The translations under genes were made by a program, and so were the position numbers. Positions 33,942-41,308 of a stretch of 64,000 bases of DNA are shown piece after piece. The stretch is from Kitasatospora azatica KCTC 9699 (GTDB taxonomy: Bacteria; Actinomycetota; Actinomycetes; Streptomycetales; Streptomycetaceae). The notes beneath the pieces were generated by a model. That model was not told the DNA's origin. It did no database searches and worked only from the letters and a program-made list of their open reading frames with translations. How positions within the stretch are numbered: position 1 is the stretch's first letter; the number at the start of each line of letters is the position of its first letter. Where the stretch lies: NCBI RefSeq assembly GCF_000744785.1, contig NZ_JQMO01000002.1, forward strand, positions 2,232,001 through 2,296,000. Direction: 5' to 3'.

Positions 33942-34298
33942 TCAGACGGCCTGCTCGATCCGCTCGAAGATGTCCGCGTCGGTCTCCTGCTGCCAGGCGG
34001 GCAGCTCGTCCCAGTCGGCGACGTACGACGGCTTCGGATCCTCGATGTGCTTGTGGATCTGGGCGATCCAGCACAGCGCCACGAAGCGCCCCTTCTGCTC
34101 CCGGCTGAGCCTTCGGGCAGTGCCCCCACTGACCACCACGAAGTCACGCACCTGCCCGAACACGGCTGCGGCTGCCTGCCGCTCCCACGCGGGCGTGTCA
34201 TCCCACGGCGTGATGTAACCGGGCTTCGGCTCGCCGGGGAAGTGCTTCTTCACACCGTCGATCCAGGCCTCACGGAAGACTCGACCATCGTCCGTCAC
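33942..34298 (-). CDS. Small protein made of two tandem 40-residue Trp-rich repeats
   Basis: A 118-residue soluble protein of unknown function. Residues 11-50 and 76-114 align as an internal duplication sharing WI....KH....PKP.Y...WD..PAW....A..F. Each copy begins AWIDGVKKHF or CWIAQIHKHI and contains PWDDTPAW or DWDELPAW. The two are joined by a basic linker (TARRLSREQKGRF). There is no signal peptide. It lies 15 bases downstream of the XRE/TPR regulator on the same strand, so the two are probably co-transcribed. Confidence 0.7.
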   Translation of the reverse strand: MTDDGRVFREAWIDGVKKHFPGEPKPGYITPWDDTPAWERQAAAAVFGQVRDFVVVSGGTARRLSREQKGRFVALCWIAQIHKHIEDPKPSYVADWDELPAWQQETDADIFERIEQAV

Positions 34299-34313
34299 AT
34301 CGACTCCTTGTCG

Positions 34314-35567
34314 TCAGGCAGCGCTGGAGAGCGCCGCGATCCGCTGATACAGGTCCGACACTCGACCATCTCTCGGCATCGTCGCAAGGCGCGGCTGAAG
34401 CCCAGCCAGCTTCTTGCCGATGAATCCGGACCCAGTCTGTCCGGCCACCTCCAGAGCGGCCTCGCTGTAGTGCATCACCTGATCGAGATCCCCGCGCTGC
34501 GCACCGAGCGCGGCCAGATCCGCGAGAACCGCCCCGCGTCGACGAAGCGACAAGTCCTGCTGCAGTGCCGCCATCAATGACTGCTCTGCGAGGTCCGGCC
34601 GGCCCAGTTCGAGGTAGCAGGTCCCGCGCTCCTCGGCGAGCCGCGAACCGTCGAACCGCAGCCAGCCGCCGTTGTGCACCTCGCCTCCCAACGAATGGAC
34701 TTGGTCTGCCAGATCAAGCGCCCTGCTGCACGACCCCAGATCGCCGAGGCCCGCGTAGGCCTCTGCCTGGACCGCCGCCACCCAGTACCGCGTGGAAAGC
34801 TGATCGTCGCCCCGCTGAGCAACCATTGAGGCCGCTGACAGCATCGGCGCGGCCACCGAGAACCGGCGCTCGTACAGCTCGATGAATGCGTGCCTTGTCA
34901 TCGCGCAGGCCCAGAGGTCGTGGGCTCCGGCCTCCCTGCTCGCGGTGGCTGCCAGGGTGTAGCAGTGCGCTGCGTCGGCATAGCGGTTGGCGTCGAAGAA
35001 GATCTCACCGGCCAACTGGTAGAGCTCTCCCGCCGTCGCGCACAGCTGCTTGTGCCCAGCCTCGGTGCGGACCGTTTCCAAGCCTCGTGCGAGCGCACCG
35101 ATTTGCTGGCGCACAAGCGGATAGACGTCCTGTTTGGACTCGGCGAGGCCGAACACACGCCAGAGGTGTGGGGCCATCTGGACGGCTGTCTCGGCCGAAG
35201 GCGTGAGCGCCTCGGCCTCGGCCTGTGCATCAGTCGGCGGTAGCGCGACAAGCGTCCCGGTTATGGTCAGCAGCCCGAGGAAGTCACGGCGTTTCATATC
35301 TTCAGCATCACCAGCATTCGAAGGGTTTCCCGAGATCACCGCGCCGGTGGACGCCTGCCGGTCTGATGTCAGAAGACCTGTCAGCTCCACGGCGGTGACC
35401 CTCAGGAGCCGAGCGATCTTCGGGCGTAAGAACGGCTGGGGAGTGGCCCTGCCGTTCTCCCAGCGCACGATCGTGGAGGGGGCAACCCCCAGCTGCTCTG
35501 CGAGCTTCTCCTGACTGTAGCCCAGCGTCCTACGCCGTTCGACAAAACGATCACGCCTCCGCGCCAC
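34314..35567 (-). CDS. XRE-family regulator with TPR-like C-terminal domain
   Basis: A 417-residue regulator. Residues about 1-60 form the helix-turn-helix (RRTLGYSQEKLAEQLGVAPSTIVRWENGRATPQP). An internal MKRRDFLGLLTITGTLVAL resembles a Tat signal but lies mid-protein, as in many streptomycete homologues. The remainder is helical repeats of TPR type (YTLAATASREAGAHDLWACAMTRH, LDLADQVHSLGGEV). The GTG at 35567 is preferred (GGGGA upstream); the open frame reaches an ATG at 35678. It diverges from the HATPase-radical SAM operon and is the likely controller of that cluster. Confidence 0.8.
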   Translation of the reverse strand: MARRRDRFVERRRTLGYSQEKLAEQLGVAPSTIVRWENGRATPQPFLRPKIARLLRVTAVELTGLLTSDRQASTGAVISGNPSNAGDAEDMKRRDFLGLLTITGTLVALPPTDAQAEAEALTPSAETAVQMAPHLWRVFGLAESKQDVYPLVRQQIGALARGLETVRTEAGHKQLCATAGELYQLAGEIFFDANRYADAAHCYTLAATASREAGAHDLWACAMTRHAFIELYERRFSVAAPMLSAASMVAQRGDDQLSTRYWVAAVQAEAYAGLGDLGSCSRALDLADQVHSLGGEVHNGGWLRFDGSRLAEERGTCYLELGRPDLAEQSLMAALQQDLSLRRRGAVLADLAALGAQRGDLDQVMHYSEAALEVAGQTGSGFIGKKLAGLQPRLATMPRDGRVSDLYQRIAALSSAA

Positions 35568-35856
35568 CGATGTCCCCGATCCACAAAGGATGTTCTTCGA
35601 GGTCAGAAAAGCCAGTGCGCTGATTATGCCTGGTTTCTGCCCGTCATCGGCTCTGGTCGGTGACAACTGCCGCGCCATTCAATGGCGTACGTCGCCCGGC
35701 GTCAGGAAGCCGCTCCCCCGACGGTGACCGTGGAAGAGCGCCGGGCGGCATGACCTCGCACTGCTGGAGAACACCAATGCGACACCTCCCTACTCCACAC
35801 AACCGCCGGGTCGAGAGCTCGACCGCCTTCGACCAGTCGCCACCACGCGGTGGACG

Positions 35857-36309
35857 ATGATGGCGGCCGGCTTCCCGTGCCCCTACGAGTGGGGCGTCGA
35901 GCCGGAACTGGCACACGTCCCGATCGCCCGTCGCACGCTGCTGGACGTCGTTCGGTTCTGGCAACTGCCCTTGTCTGAAGACACATTGAGCGACGTGGCG
36001 CTGTGCGCAGGCGAGATCATCGCCAACGCGATCGAGCACACCGGTGCCCGCTGCAAGGTCACCGTGCGCTGGACCGGGACGACGCTGCGGGTCGAGGTAC
36101 GGGACCCCAGCATGCGACCTCCCGAAGTGATCAAGCCCCGAAACAACGAACTGCGGGGGCGAGGCCTCGCCCTGGTGGATGCGCTTTCCCTGCGCTGGGG
36201 TTGGCTGCCTGCCGGCACCGGCAAGACCGTGTGGTTCGAGTGCGCTCCAACCGACCCGGCGCCGCACGGCTGCCAGCCACTCCCGCTGACCCATCGGAGC
36301 CATTCCTGA
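35857..36309 (+). CDS. HATPase-domain protein (anti-sigma factor-like serine kinase fold)
   Basis: A 150-residue GHKL ATPase of the RsbW/SpoIIAB-like type common in streptomycetes. The N-box DVALCAGEIIANAIEHTG and the G-box RGRGLALVDAL are visible; the substrate lid is short. It begins the operon whose next gene starts on the last base of its stop codon, so it is coupled to the radical SAM gene. A regulatory role in the cluster is likely but unproven. The ribosome binding site is weak, and the exact start (35857 or 35860) is uncertain. Confidence 0.75.
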   Translation: MMAAGFPCPYEWGVEPELAHVPIARRTLLDVVRFWQLPLSEDTLSDVALCAGEIIANAIEHTGARCKVTVRWTGTTLRVEVRDPSMRPPEVIKPRNNELRGRGLALVDALSLRWGWLPAGTGKTVWFECAPTDPAPHGCQPLPLTHRSHS

Positions 36310-37457
36310 TGACATATCAGCCCAGCAGTCCCGCCCGATACCGCAGGTGGATCTCACCGCAGCCCACGACCCTTGTCATCCAGCCGGACAGCTTCTGCAA
36401 CCTGGCCTGCACCTACTGCTACCTCCCCGACAAACACAAGCGCGCCCCCATGTCCGCCGAGGTCGCTGCCGCCATCGCCACCTCCGCCACCGAGCTCGCT
36501 TCGCCGGACCATCCCATCGAACTCGTCTGGCACGCCGGCGAACCCCTCGCAATCGGCGTGCGCCGGTTCACCGAGCTGGCCAGGCCGTTCGAGCCGCTCC
36601 GGCAGGCCGGCCTGTTGCAGCACTACGTCCAGACCAATGCCACTCTGATCACTGACGCCTGGTGCGACTTTCTGATGAAGCGTCAGTTCCGCGTCGGTGT
36701 CAGCATTGATGGTCCAGCGGCTCTCAACACCGAGCGCGTCGACCGAAAAGGCCGCCCTGCCTTCGACCGGATCACGCGGGGAATCAGCCGTCTGCGGGAG
36801 CGTGGGATCCCGTTCTCCGTCATCGCGGTGGTGACGACCCAAGCCATCGGCAGCCCCGAGGCCCTGCTCGGCTTTCTTGCCTCTCTGGGGTGCCACACGA
36901 TCGGCCTGAACATTGAGGAGATCGAGGGTGCCAACACCGAGCGCCCGCAGCTGACCATAGAACAGGCCGCTGAGTTCTGGCGCCGCACGATCGCGTGGGC
37001 CCGCCGTAATCCGACCAGTTCGGTGCGGGAGGTGGCCCGTCTTGGCGACTACCTCAAGACCCTACGGACCTGCCAGCAGGTCAACCCCGAGGCGGCCTGT
37101 CTCGATCCCATCCCAACTGTCTCCTCCAGCGGGGACGTGGTGCTGCTGTCGCCTGAGCTGGCCGGCGTGACAGCCCCCGAGTACGACGACTTCCTGGCCG
37201 GGAACGTTCTCAGCGAGTCCATCGCCGCCATGCTCGGCAAAGCCCACCGGCTGCGATACGTGGACGAGTTCCTAACCGGCCTGGAGAGGTGCGAGGCCGG
37301 TTGCCAGTTCTTCGACTTCTGCCGGGGAGCTCAGGCCGGCAATCGCTACTTCGAGAACGGCCGCCTGGACAGCGCCGAAACCAACTACTGCCGCGTGTCC
37401 AGGCAGGCCCTGATCACCGCACTGTCCGATACCGTCCGAGAGGAACAGCCGGAATGA
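36309..37457 (+). CDS. Radical SAM/SPASM peptide maturase, probable cyclophane synthase
   Basis: A 382-residue radical SAM enzyme. The [4Fe-4S]-SAM motif is FCNLACTYCYL, with cysteines 30, 34 and 37. WHAGEPLAIG and VSIDGPAALNTERVDRKGRP are typical of peptide maturases. The C-terminal SPASM region holds further cysteines (AACLDPIPTVSSSGDV, then CEAGCQFFDFC and NYC). The next gene, overlapping by 4 bases, encodes a short repeat peptide with aromatic-x-Asn motifs. From that pairing it most resembles the cyclophane-forming maturases that join an aromatic ring to the beta carbon two residues on (AmcB-like, from memory). The exact family needs a profile search. Confidence 0.8.
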   Translation: MTYQPSSPARYRRWISPQPTTLVIQPDSFCNLACTYCYLPDKHKRAPMSAEVAAAIATSATELASPDHPIELVWHAGEPLAIGVRRFTELARPFEPLRQAGLLQHYVQTNATLITDAWCDFLMKRQFRVGVSIDGPAALNTERVDRKGRPAFDRITRGISRLRERGIPFSVIAVVTTQAIGSPEALLGFLASLGCHTIGLNIEEIEGANTERPQLTIEQAAEFWRRTIAWARRNPTSSVREVARLGDYLKTLRTCQQVNPEAACLDPIPTVSSSGDVVLLSPELAGVTAPEYDDFLAGNVLSESIAAMLGKAHRLRYVDEFLTGLERCEAGCQFFDFCRGAQAGNRYFENGRLDSAETNYCRVSRQALITALSDTVREEQPE

Positions 37458-37627
37458 CCATGCTCGAATACCTGGCCGAGGCCCAGGCCCCGGTTCTCAC
37501 CGACCTCACGTCCGCTGCGGCCGGCCTCGTCCCGACTGCCAAGTTCGACAACCGGCCCACCTGGAACAACAACACCCCCAAGTTCGACAACCGGCCGACC
37601 TGGGACAACTGGAACAAGGCGAGCTAG
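37454..37627 (+). CDS. RiPP precursor peptide with KFDNRPTW repeats (AmcA-like)
   Basis: A 57-residue peptide with a leader-like N-terminus (MTMLEYLAEAQAPVLTDL, residues 1-18) and a core made of two repeats. KFDNRPTW occurs at 30-37 and again at 43-50, each followed by Asn-rich residues. It offers FDN (31-33 and 44-46), WNN (37-39), WDN (50-52) and WNK (53-55), all fitting the aromatic-x-Asn/Lys pattern of three-residue cyclophane crosslinks. There is no cysteine, so lanthionine, thioether or thiazole chemistry is excluded. The ATG overlaps the radical SAM stop. Cleavage probably falls near VPTA, before residue 30. Confidence 0.8.
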   Translation: MTMLEYLAEAQAPVLTDLTSAAAGLVPTAKFDNRPTWNNNTPKFDNRPTWDNWNKAS

Positions 37628-37692
37628 CCGCCACACCGTCGGGGCCGCGAACCTGCGCGGCCCCGGCCCCGATCCTCGAGGAGCGAAAACCC

Positions 37693-38382
37693 ATGGACAC
37701 CCGCCGCGTCGGCCGCACCAGCATCACTCTCCCCGAGGTCAGCGGGCCCGGCATCTACCTCACGAACGTCGCCTCGTTGGAGAACCCTCGCGGCACCGTC
37801 CAGGACTTCCGGTACGCCGACGCCGATCTGCGCGAACTCGACCTGCTGAGGACCCATCTCATCACCGGCCGTATCACCGGCCTTCGCGCTGACCGCGTTC
37901 AGCTGGCTGATCTCCGGGTGGACTCAGTCGAATTCGACAGCTGCGATCTCGGCTCCACCCAGTGGAGCGACAGCAAGCTCTCTCGCGTCGTCTTCCGGAA
38001 TTGCAGGCTCATGGGCGCCGACCTGGCCCGCCTCACCCTGGACAACGTCCTGTTCGAAGGCTGCAAGCTCGATTACGCGACCTGGGAGGGCATCCGCGCC
38101 ACCGGCCCTGTCGCCTTCTCCAAGTCCGTACTGACCGAGGCCACCTTTACCGGGTGTGACCTGAGCCGGGCCGTCTTCGACGCCTGCACACTGCGGCTGA
38201 CCGAGTTCGGGCGTGGCACGTACAAGGAGCTCGACCTTCGCGGCAACGATCTCTCCACGGTGAGGGGCGTCACCACACTCAAGAAGATCATCATCGACCG
38301 GTCCCAGCAGCCTGAGCTCGCCGAAGCCCTCGTCGCCGAGCTCGACGTCACCTTCGGTGACACCCTCGACGACCGCCGCTGA
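37693..38382 (+). CDS. Pentapeptide-repeat protein, possible self-protection factor
   Basis: A 229-residue right-handed beta-helix protein. From about residue 38 the five-residue periodicity with central Leu/Phe is clear: DFRYADADLRELDLLRTHL, ADLRVDSVEFDSCDLGSTQW, FRNCRLMGADLARLTLDNV, FEGCKLDYATW, ATFTGCDLSRAVFDACTL. Some pentapeptide proteins (McbG, Qnr types) protect DNA gyrase from a co-encoded toxin. Its place directly after the precursor gene (65 bases, with GAGGAG upstream) suggests immunity, but a maturation or scaffold role is equally possible. Confidence 0.8.
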   Translation: MDTRRVGRTSITLPEVSGPGIYLTNVASLENPRGTVQDFRYADADLRELDLLRTHLITGRITGLRADRVQLADLRVDSVEFDSCDLGSTQWSDSKLSRVVFRNCRLMGADLARLTLDNVLFEGCKLDYATWEGIRATGPVAFSKSVLTEATFTGCDLSRAVFDACTLRLTEFGRGTYKELDLRGNDLSTVRGVTTLKKIIIDRSQQPELAEALVAELDVTFGDTLDDRR

Positions 38383-38404
38383 GCCCGGTCCCGGAAGGGA
38401 CCAG

Positions 38405-39118
38405 ATGAACCTCAGCATCGCCTACACCAACTCGTCTGCCCTGCGCGGGCGGTGTGAAGTCACCGCCGCCCGCCATACCCACCACGAGCCCGGATACGAG
38501 AACGGCGCCGTCGTGCCGGCGGGCCCCTGGCGGGCCATCAGTGCGCAGGAGGCACGGACTCTCAGGCCGACTGCCCTAACCGATGACGCTCGGCTGATTG
38601 AGCTGATCAAGCTGCCGGGTCACCTCCCCGGCGCGCTCCCCCAGCTGGCAGACAACCTCGGCGACCCGAATGCCAGCTACCTCGGCCAAGCCGCCAGCTC
38701 CGCCAACGCTCTGACCACTACCGAGAATTACACCGATGGCCGCCGCATCGGCCTGCACGTCGACAACTGGGACAAGCTGTCGTACACCACCAAACACCAG
38801 GGCCGCCGCCGACTGTGCGTCAACCTCGGACCCGGTACGCGCTATCTCCTCGTCGGTGCCACCGACATCCAGTCGATCTGCCGAGCGATGCACCAGAACC
38901 CTGAGCAGCGCTACCCACACACCGATGACCTCCGGGCCTACGTCGCAGCCCGCCAGCCGCTGCTCATCTATCGCCTCCGCCTGGCTCCAGGCGAGGGCTA
39001 CCTTGCCCCGACCGAACTGCTCCCCCACGACGGGTCCACCCAGGACCAGCCCCACCCGTCCGCTGCCGCCTTCTGGCTCGGGCGCTGGCCCTGCGGAGTT
39101 CTGCCCTCCCTGGTCTGA
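38405..39118 (+). CDS. Putative 2-oxoglutarate/Fe(II) oxygenase-like tailoring enzyme
   Basis: A 237-residue protein. RRIGLHVDNWDKLS gives an His-x-Asp pair (118, 120), and a distal His-containing run, YLAPTELLPHDGST (His 208), follows on a strand-rich background (RRRLCVNLGPGTRYLLV, LLIYRLRLAPGEGYL). This is the layout of a double-stranded beta-helix Fe(II)/2OG dioxygenase or a related cupin. If so it could hydroxylate the cyclophane peptide, as oxygenases do in related clusters. The ATG has GGAAGGGA upstream and lies 22 bases after the pentapeptide gene. Assignment rests on motif reading only. Confidence 0.55.
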   Translation: MNLSIAYTNSSALRGRCEVTAARHTHHEPGYENGAVVPAGPWRAISAQEARTLRPTALTDDARLIELIKLPGHLPGALPQLADNLGDPNASYLGQAASSANALTTTENYTDGRRIGLHVDNWDKLSYTTKHQGRRRLCVNLGPGTRYLLVGATDIQSICRAMHQNPEQRYPHTDDLRAYVAARQPLLIYRLRLAPGEGYLAPTELLPHDGSTQDQPHPSAAAFWLGRWPCGVLPSLV

Positions 39119-39130
39119 GCACCCGGCGGC

Positions 39131-39667
39131 CTACGCGCTCAGCACGGGACGAAGCAGGTCCAGGACGTGGGTCCAGTTGTAACTGTCGCGGGCTCCGCCG
39201 GCCTTGGGCTTGTGGGGGACGCTGTCGCCGAGCAGGACGCCCATGGAGCGGAGGCGGGCCAGGCTGTCGTCGTACGCGGGGTGTGCTGCCTGGGCGGAGT
39301 TGACGTACGGCTGGACGGCGACGGGGATACCGAGGCCGTACGCCTCGCAGAGGATGCCGAGTGCGAGTGTGTCGCAGATGCCGGCGGCCCACTTGTTGAT
39401 GGTGTTGAAGGTGGCGGGCGCGACCGCGATGGCGTCGGCCGGTGGAAGGGGCTGCGGGATGCCGGGCGTGCGCCAGGCCGAGCGGATCGGGTAGCCGGTC
39501 TGCAGCTCGATGGCTTGCTGGTCTATGAAGCCGAGCGCGGTGGGGGTGGCGATCACACCGACGCCCCACCCCTCGGCGTGGGCTGCGGTGATCAACTCGC
39601 CCACCCCGTCCGCGATGCCTGAGGCGCAGACGACGACGTACAGGAACGGCTCGCGGTGCTCGGTCAC
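39131..39667 (-). CDS. HFCD-family flavoprotein (phosphopantothenoylcysteine decarboxylase-like)
   Basis: A 178-residue flavoprotein. The N-terminal strand YVVVCASGIAD, the ATPTALGFID loop, PADAIAVAPATFNTINKWAAGI (the PxMN-like/APAT motif region) and the VAVQPYVNSAQAAHPAY segment match the FMN-binding HFCD family, which includes EpiD-type peptide decarboxylases. The precursor peptide nearby has no cysteine, so an EpiD-like role on it is unlikely. The GTG at 39667 has GGAG 8 bases upstream; the open frame continues to 39811. It is convergent with the RiPP operon, so membership in the cluster is uncertain. Confidence 0.75.
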   Translation of the reverse strand: MTEHREPFLYVVVCASGIADGVGELITAAHAEGWGVGVIATPTALGFIDQQAIELQTGYPIRSAWRTPGIPQPLPPADAIAVAPATFNTINKWAAGICDTLALGILCEAYGLGIPVAVQPYVNSAQAAHPAYDDSLARLRSMGVLLGDSVPHKPKAGGARDSYNWTHVLDLLRPVLSA

Positions 39668-39813
39668 GGCTGGACTCCAACTCCTGGCGGAAACGGCGGG
39701 GCTCGGCGTGCGCTCAGGTCTACCGGATGCAGGGGACCACCAGTCCAGCGCCCGCCGGAAGTGTCCCGTTTTGCCTTGCGTGCCCCCGCCGCAAGATCGC
39801 CCGCCCCGCAACC

Positions 39814-39819
39814 TAGAAT
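39814..39819 (+). promoter_or_regulatory. -10 box for a probably leaderless ctaA transcript
   Basis: TAGAAT ends 6 bases before the GTG at 39826 and there is no Shine-Dalgarno sequence. Transcription would start at or next to the start codon. Confidence 0.45.
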
Positions 39820-39825
39820 CGACCC

Positions 39826-40782
39826 GTGCGTACCCCCTTCTCTCTCCTCGCCGAGCGCTGGCACCCGTCCGCCGCCCAGGTGCGGCTGGCCGCCCTGATC
39901 GCGCTGGCGATGAGCGTGGTCATCGTCGTCACCGGTGGCGCGGTGCGCCTGACCGGGTCCGGGCTCGGCTGCAGTACCTGGCCGACCTGCACCTCCGCGA
40001 GCCTGACGCCGACGCCTGCGATGGGGGTGCACGGCATCATCGAGTTCACCAACCGGATGCTGACGTACGTGCTCTGCGCGGCGGTCGGCTGGGCCATCCT
40101 GGCCGCGCGCTGCGCGCCGGTCTGGCGCAGGAGCCTGACCCGGCTGGGCTGGGCGCAGTTCTGGGTGGTGATGAGCAACGCGGTGCTCGGTGGGATCACC
40201 GTTCTCGCGGGGCTCAACCCCTATGTCGTGGCCTGCCACATGATTGCCGCGCTGGCGCTGGTCTGGGTCGCGGTGCTGACCTGGGAACGGGCCAAGGAGG
40301 GGGACGGGCCGGTCAGGGCGCTGGTCGCCGAACCGCTGCGGAAGCTGGCGAACGTCCTGGTGGGCGTGGTCGGCGCGCTGGTGGTGGCCGGGACGCTGGT
40401 GACCGGTGCGGGCCACCACCCGGGCGACTCAAGCGACGTGCCGCGAATCCCGATCAACTACGACCGGCTGGCCCAGGTGCACGCGGACCTGGCGTTCGTC
40501 ACCGTCGGCCTCTCGCTGGCGGTCATCTTCGTGCTGGCCGCCGTCAAGGCGCCGCCGGCCGCCCGGGCCCGTGCGCGTGAGCTCTTCCTGGTGCTGCTGG
40601 CCCAAGGGGTGATCGGGTACGTGCAGTACTTCACCGACGTGCCCGAGGTGCTGGTCGGCCTGCACATGCTGGGCGCCTCGCTGACCTGGATCGCCGCGCT
40701 GCGGATCCCGTTGGCGCTGCGCGGCAGGGCGGACGAGCCCGCCGCGGTGCCGGCACAGCTGCAGGAGACAGCAGCCGTATAG
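39826..40782 (+). CDS. ctaA: Heme A synthase (CtaA/COX15)
   Basis: A 318-residue, eight-helix membrane enzyme that oxidises heme O to heme A for cytochrome c oxidase. Conserved histidines stand in MGVHGIIEFTNRML, ACHMIAALALVW, QVHADLAFVTVGL and VGLHMLGASLTW. The extracytosolic cysteine pair (GLGCSTWPTC) is present. Full length. It works with heme O synthase encoded 1.3 kb downstream on the other strand. Start GTG 39826. Confidence 0.95.
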   Translation: MRTPFSLLAERWHPSAAQVRLAALIALAMSVVIVVTGGAVRLTGSGLGCSTWPTCTSASLTPTPAMGVHGIIEFTNRMLTYVLCAAVGWAILAARCAPVWRRSLTRLGWAQFWVVMSNAVLGGITVLAGLNPYVVACHMIAALALVWVAVLTWERAKEGDGPVRALVAEPLRKLANVLVGVVGALVVAGTLVTGAGHHPGDSSDVPRIPINYDRLAQVHADLAFVTVGLSLAVIFVLAAVKAPPAARARARELFLVLLAQGVIGYVQYFTDVPEVLVGLHMLGASLTWIAALRIPLALRGRADEPAAVPAQLQETAAV

Positions 40783-40814
40783 ACGGGCGAAGACAGATAG
40801 ACGGGCGAAGACAG
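40779..40814. repeat. 18-bp perfect tandem duplication at the ctaA 3' end
   Basis: ATAGACGGGCGAAGACAG occurs at 40779-40796 and again at 40797-40814. The first copy contains the ctaA stop codon. It looks like a recent slip-strand duplication. Confidence 0.9.
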
Positions 40815-40818
40815 GCAA

Positions 40819-40858
40819 GAGGCCCTGACCCCACTCCGCACCTGGGGGTCAGGGCCTC
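40819..40858. terminator. Hairpin terminator between ctaA and the convergent small gene
   Basis: Perfect 14-bp arms GAGGCCCTGACCCC (40819-40832) and GGGGTCAGGGCCTC (40845-40858) with a 12-base loop. It serves ctaA and probably the convergent gene. Confidence 0.85.
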
Positions 40859-40894
40859 TGTCTGTGTGCTCGACAGAATGTCTTCGACAGAGTG

Positions 40895-41224
40895 TCAGAG
40901 CTGGATGCCGGCCATCCGCTTCCACTCGTACGGGCCGGTGCGCACCTTGAGGGCGAGCTCGCCCTCGAAGGAGTCGTGCAGCGTCAGGCCGGCCAGCTCG
41001 GCGGCGCGGCGGCCGACGGCGTAGCTGGGCGCGACCTGGTCGCCCCAGGAGCCGTCCGCGCCGACCAGGACGATCCGGGTGGCGACCCGGCCGACGTACT
41101 CCACCACGGCGTCGGCGCTGCCGCCGTGCTGCTTGCTGAACGCGGTGAGGTTCTTGGCGATGCGCTTGGCGCGGCGCTCGGCACGGGCGTCCGAGGCGGG
41201 GGCGAGGGTCTCTGCGCTGCTCAT
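40895..41224 (-). CDS. Small conserved actinobacterial protein
   Basis: A 109-residue protein of unknown function. A basic helical N-terminal half (DARAERRAKRIAKNLTAFSKQHGGSA) precedes a compact C-terminal part, IVLVGADGSWGDQVAPSY then LALKVRTGPYEWKRMAGIQL. It has no transmembrane segment. I recall homologues in the ctaA/ctaB region of other streptomycetes, which supports it being a real gene. Confidence 0.65.
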   Translation of the reverse strand: MSSAETLAPASDARAERRAKRIAKNLTAFSKQHGGSADAVVEYVGRVATRIVLVGADGSWGDQVAPSYAVGRRAAELAGLTLHDSFEGELALKVRTGPYEWKRMAGIQL

Positions 41225-41302
41225 GTCCGCATGCTACCCACGGGTAGCGGGGCTGGCGACGGCAGGGGCGTGTGCCACGGGCCACAGCGCGCCACCTGGC
41301 CC

Positions 41303-41308
41303 TAGCCT
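41303..41308 (+). promoter_or_regulatory. -10 box for a probably leaderless DUF2461 transcript
   Basis: TAGCCT ends 6 bases before the ATG at 41315 and no ribosome binding site is present. Confidence 0.4.

Noticed and set aside
35660..35860. 66-codon plus-strand ORF before the HATPase gene
   Set aside because: It ends overlapping the HATPase start and has no ribosome binding site or recognisable content. It could be a small peptide gene but the support is too weak.
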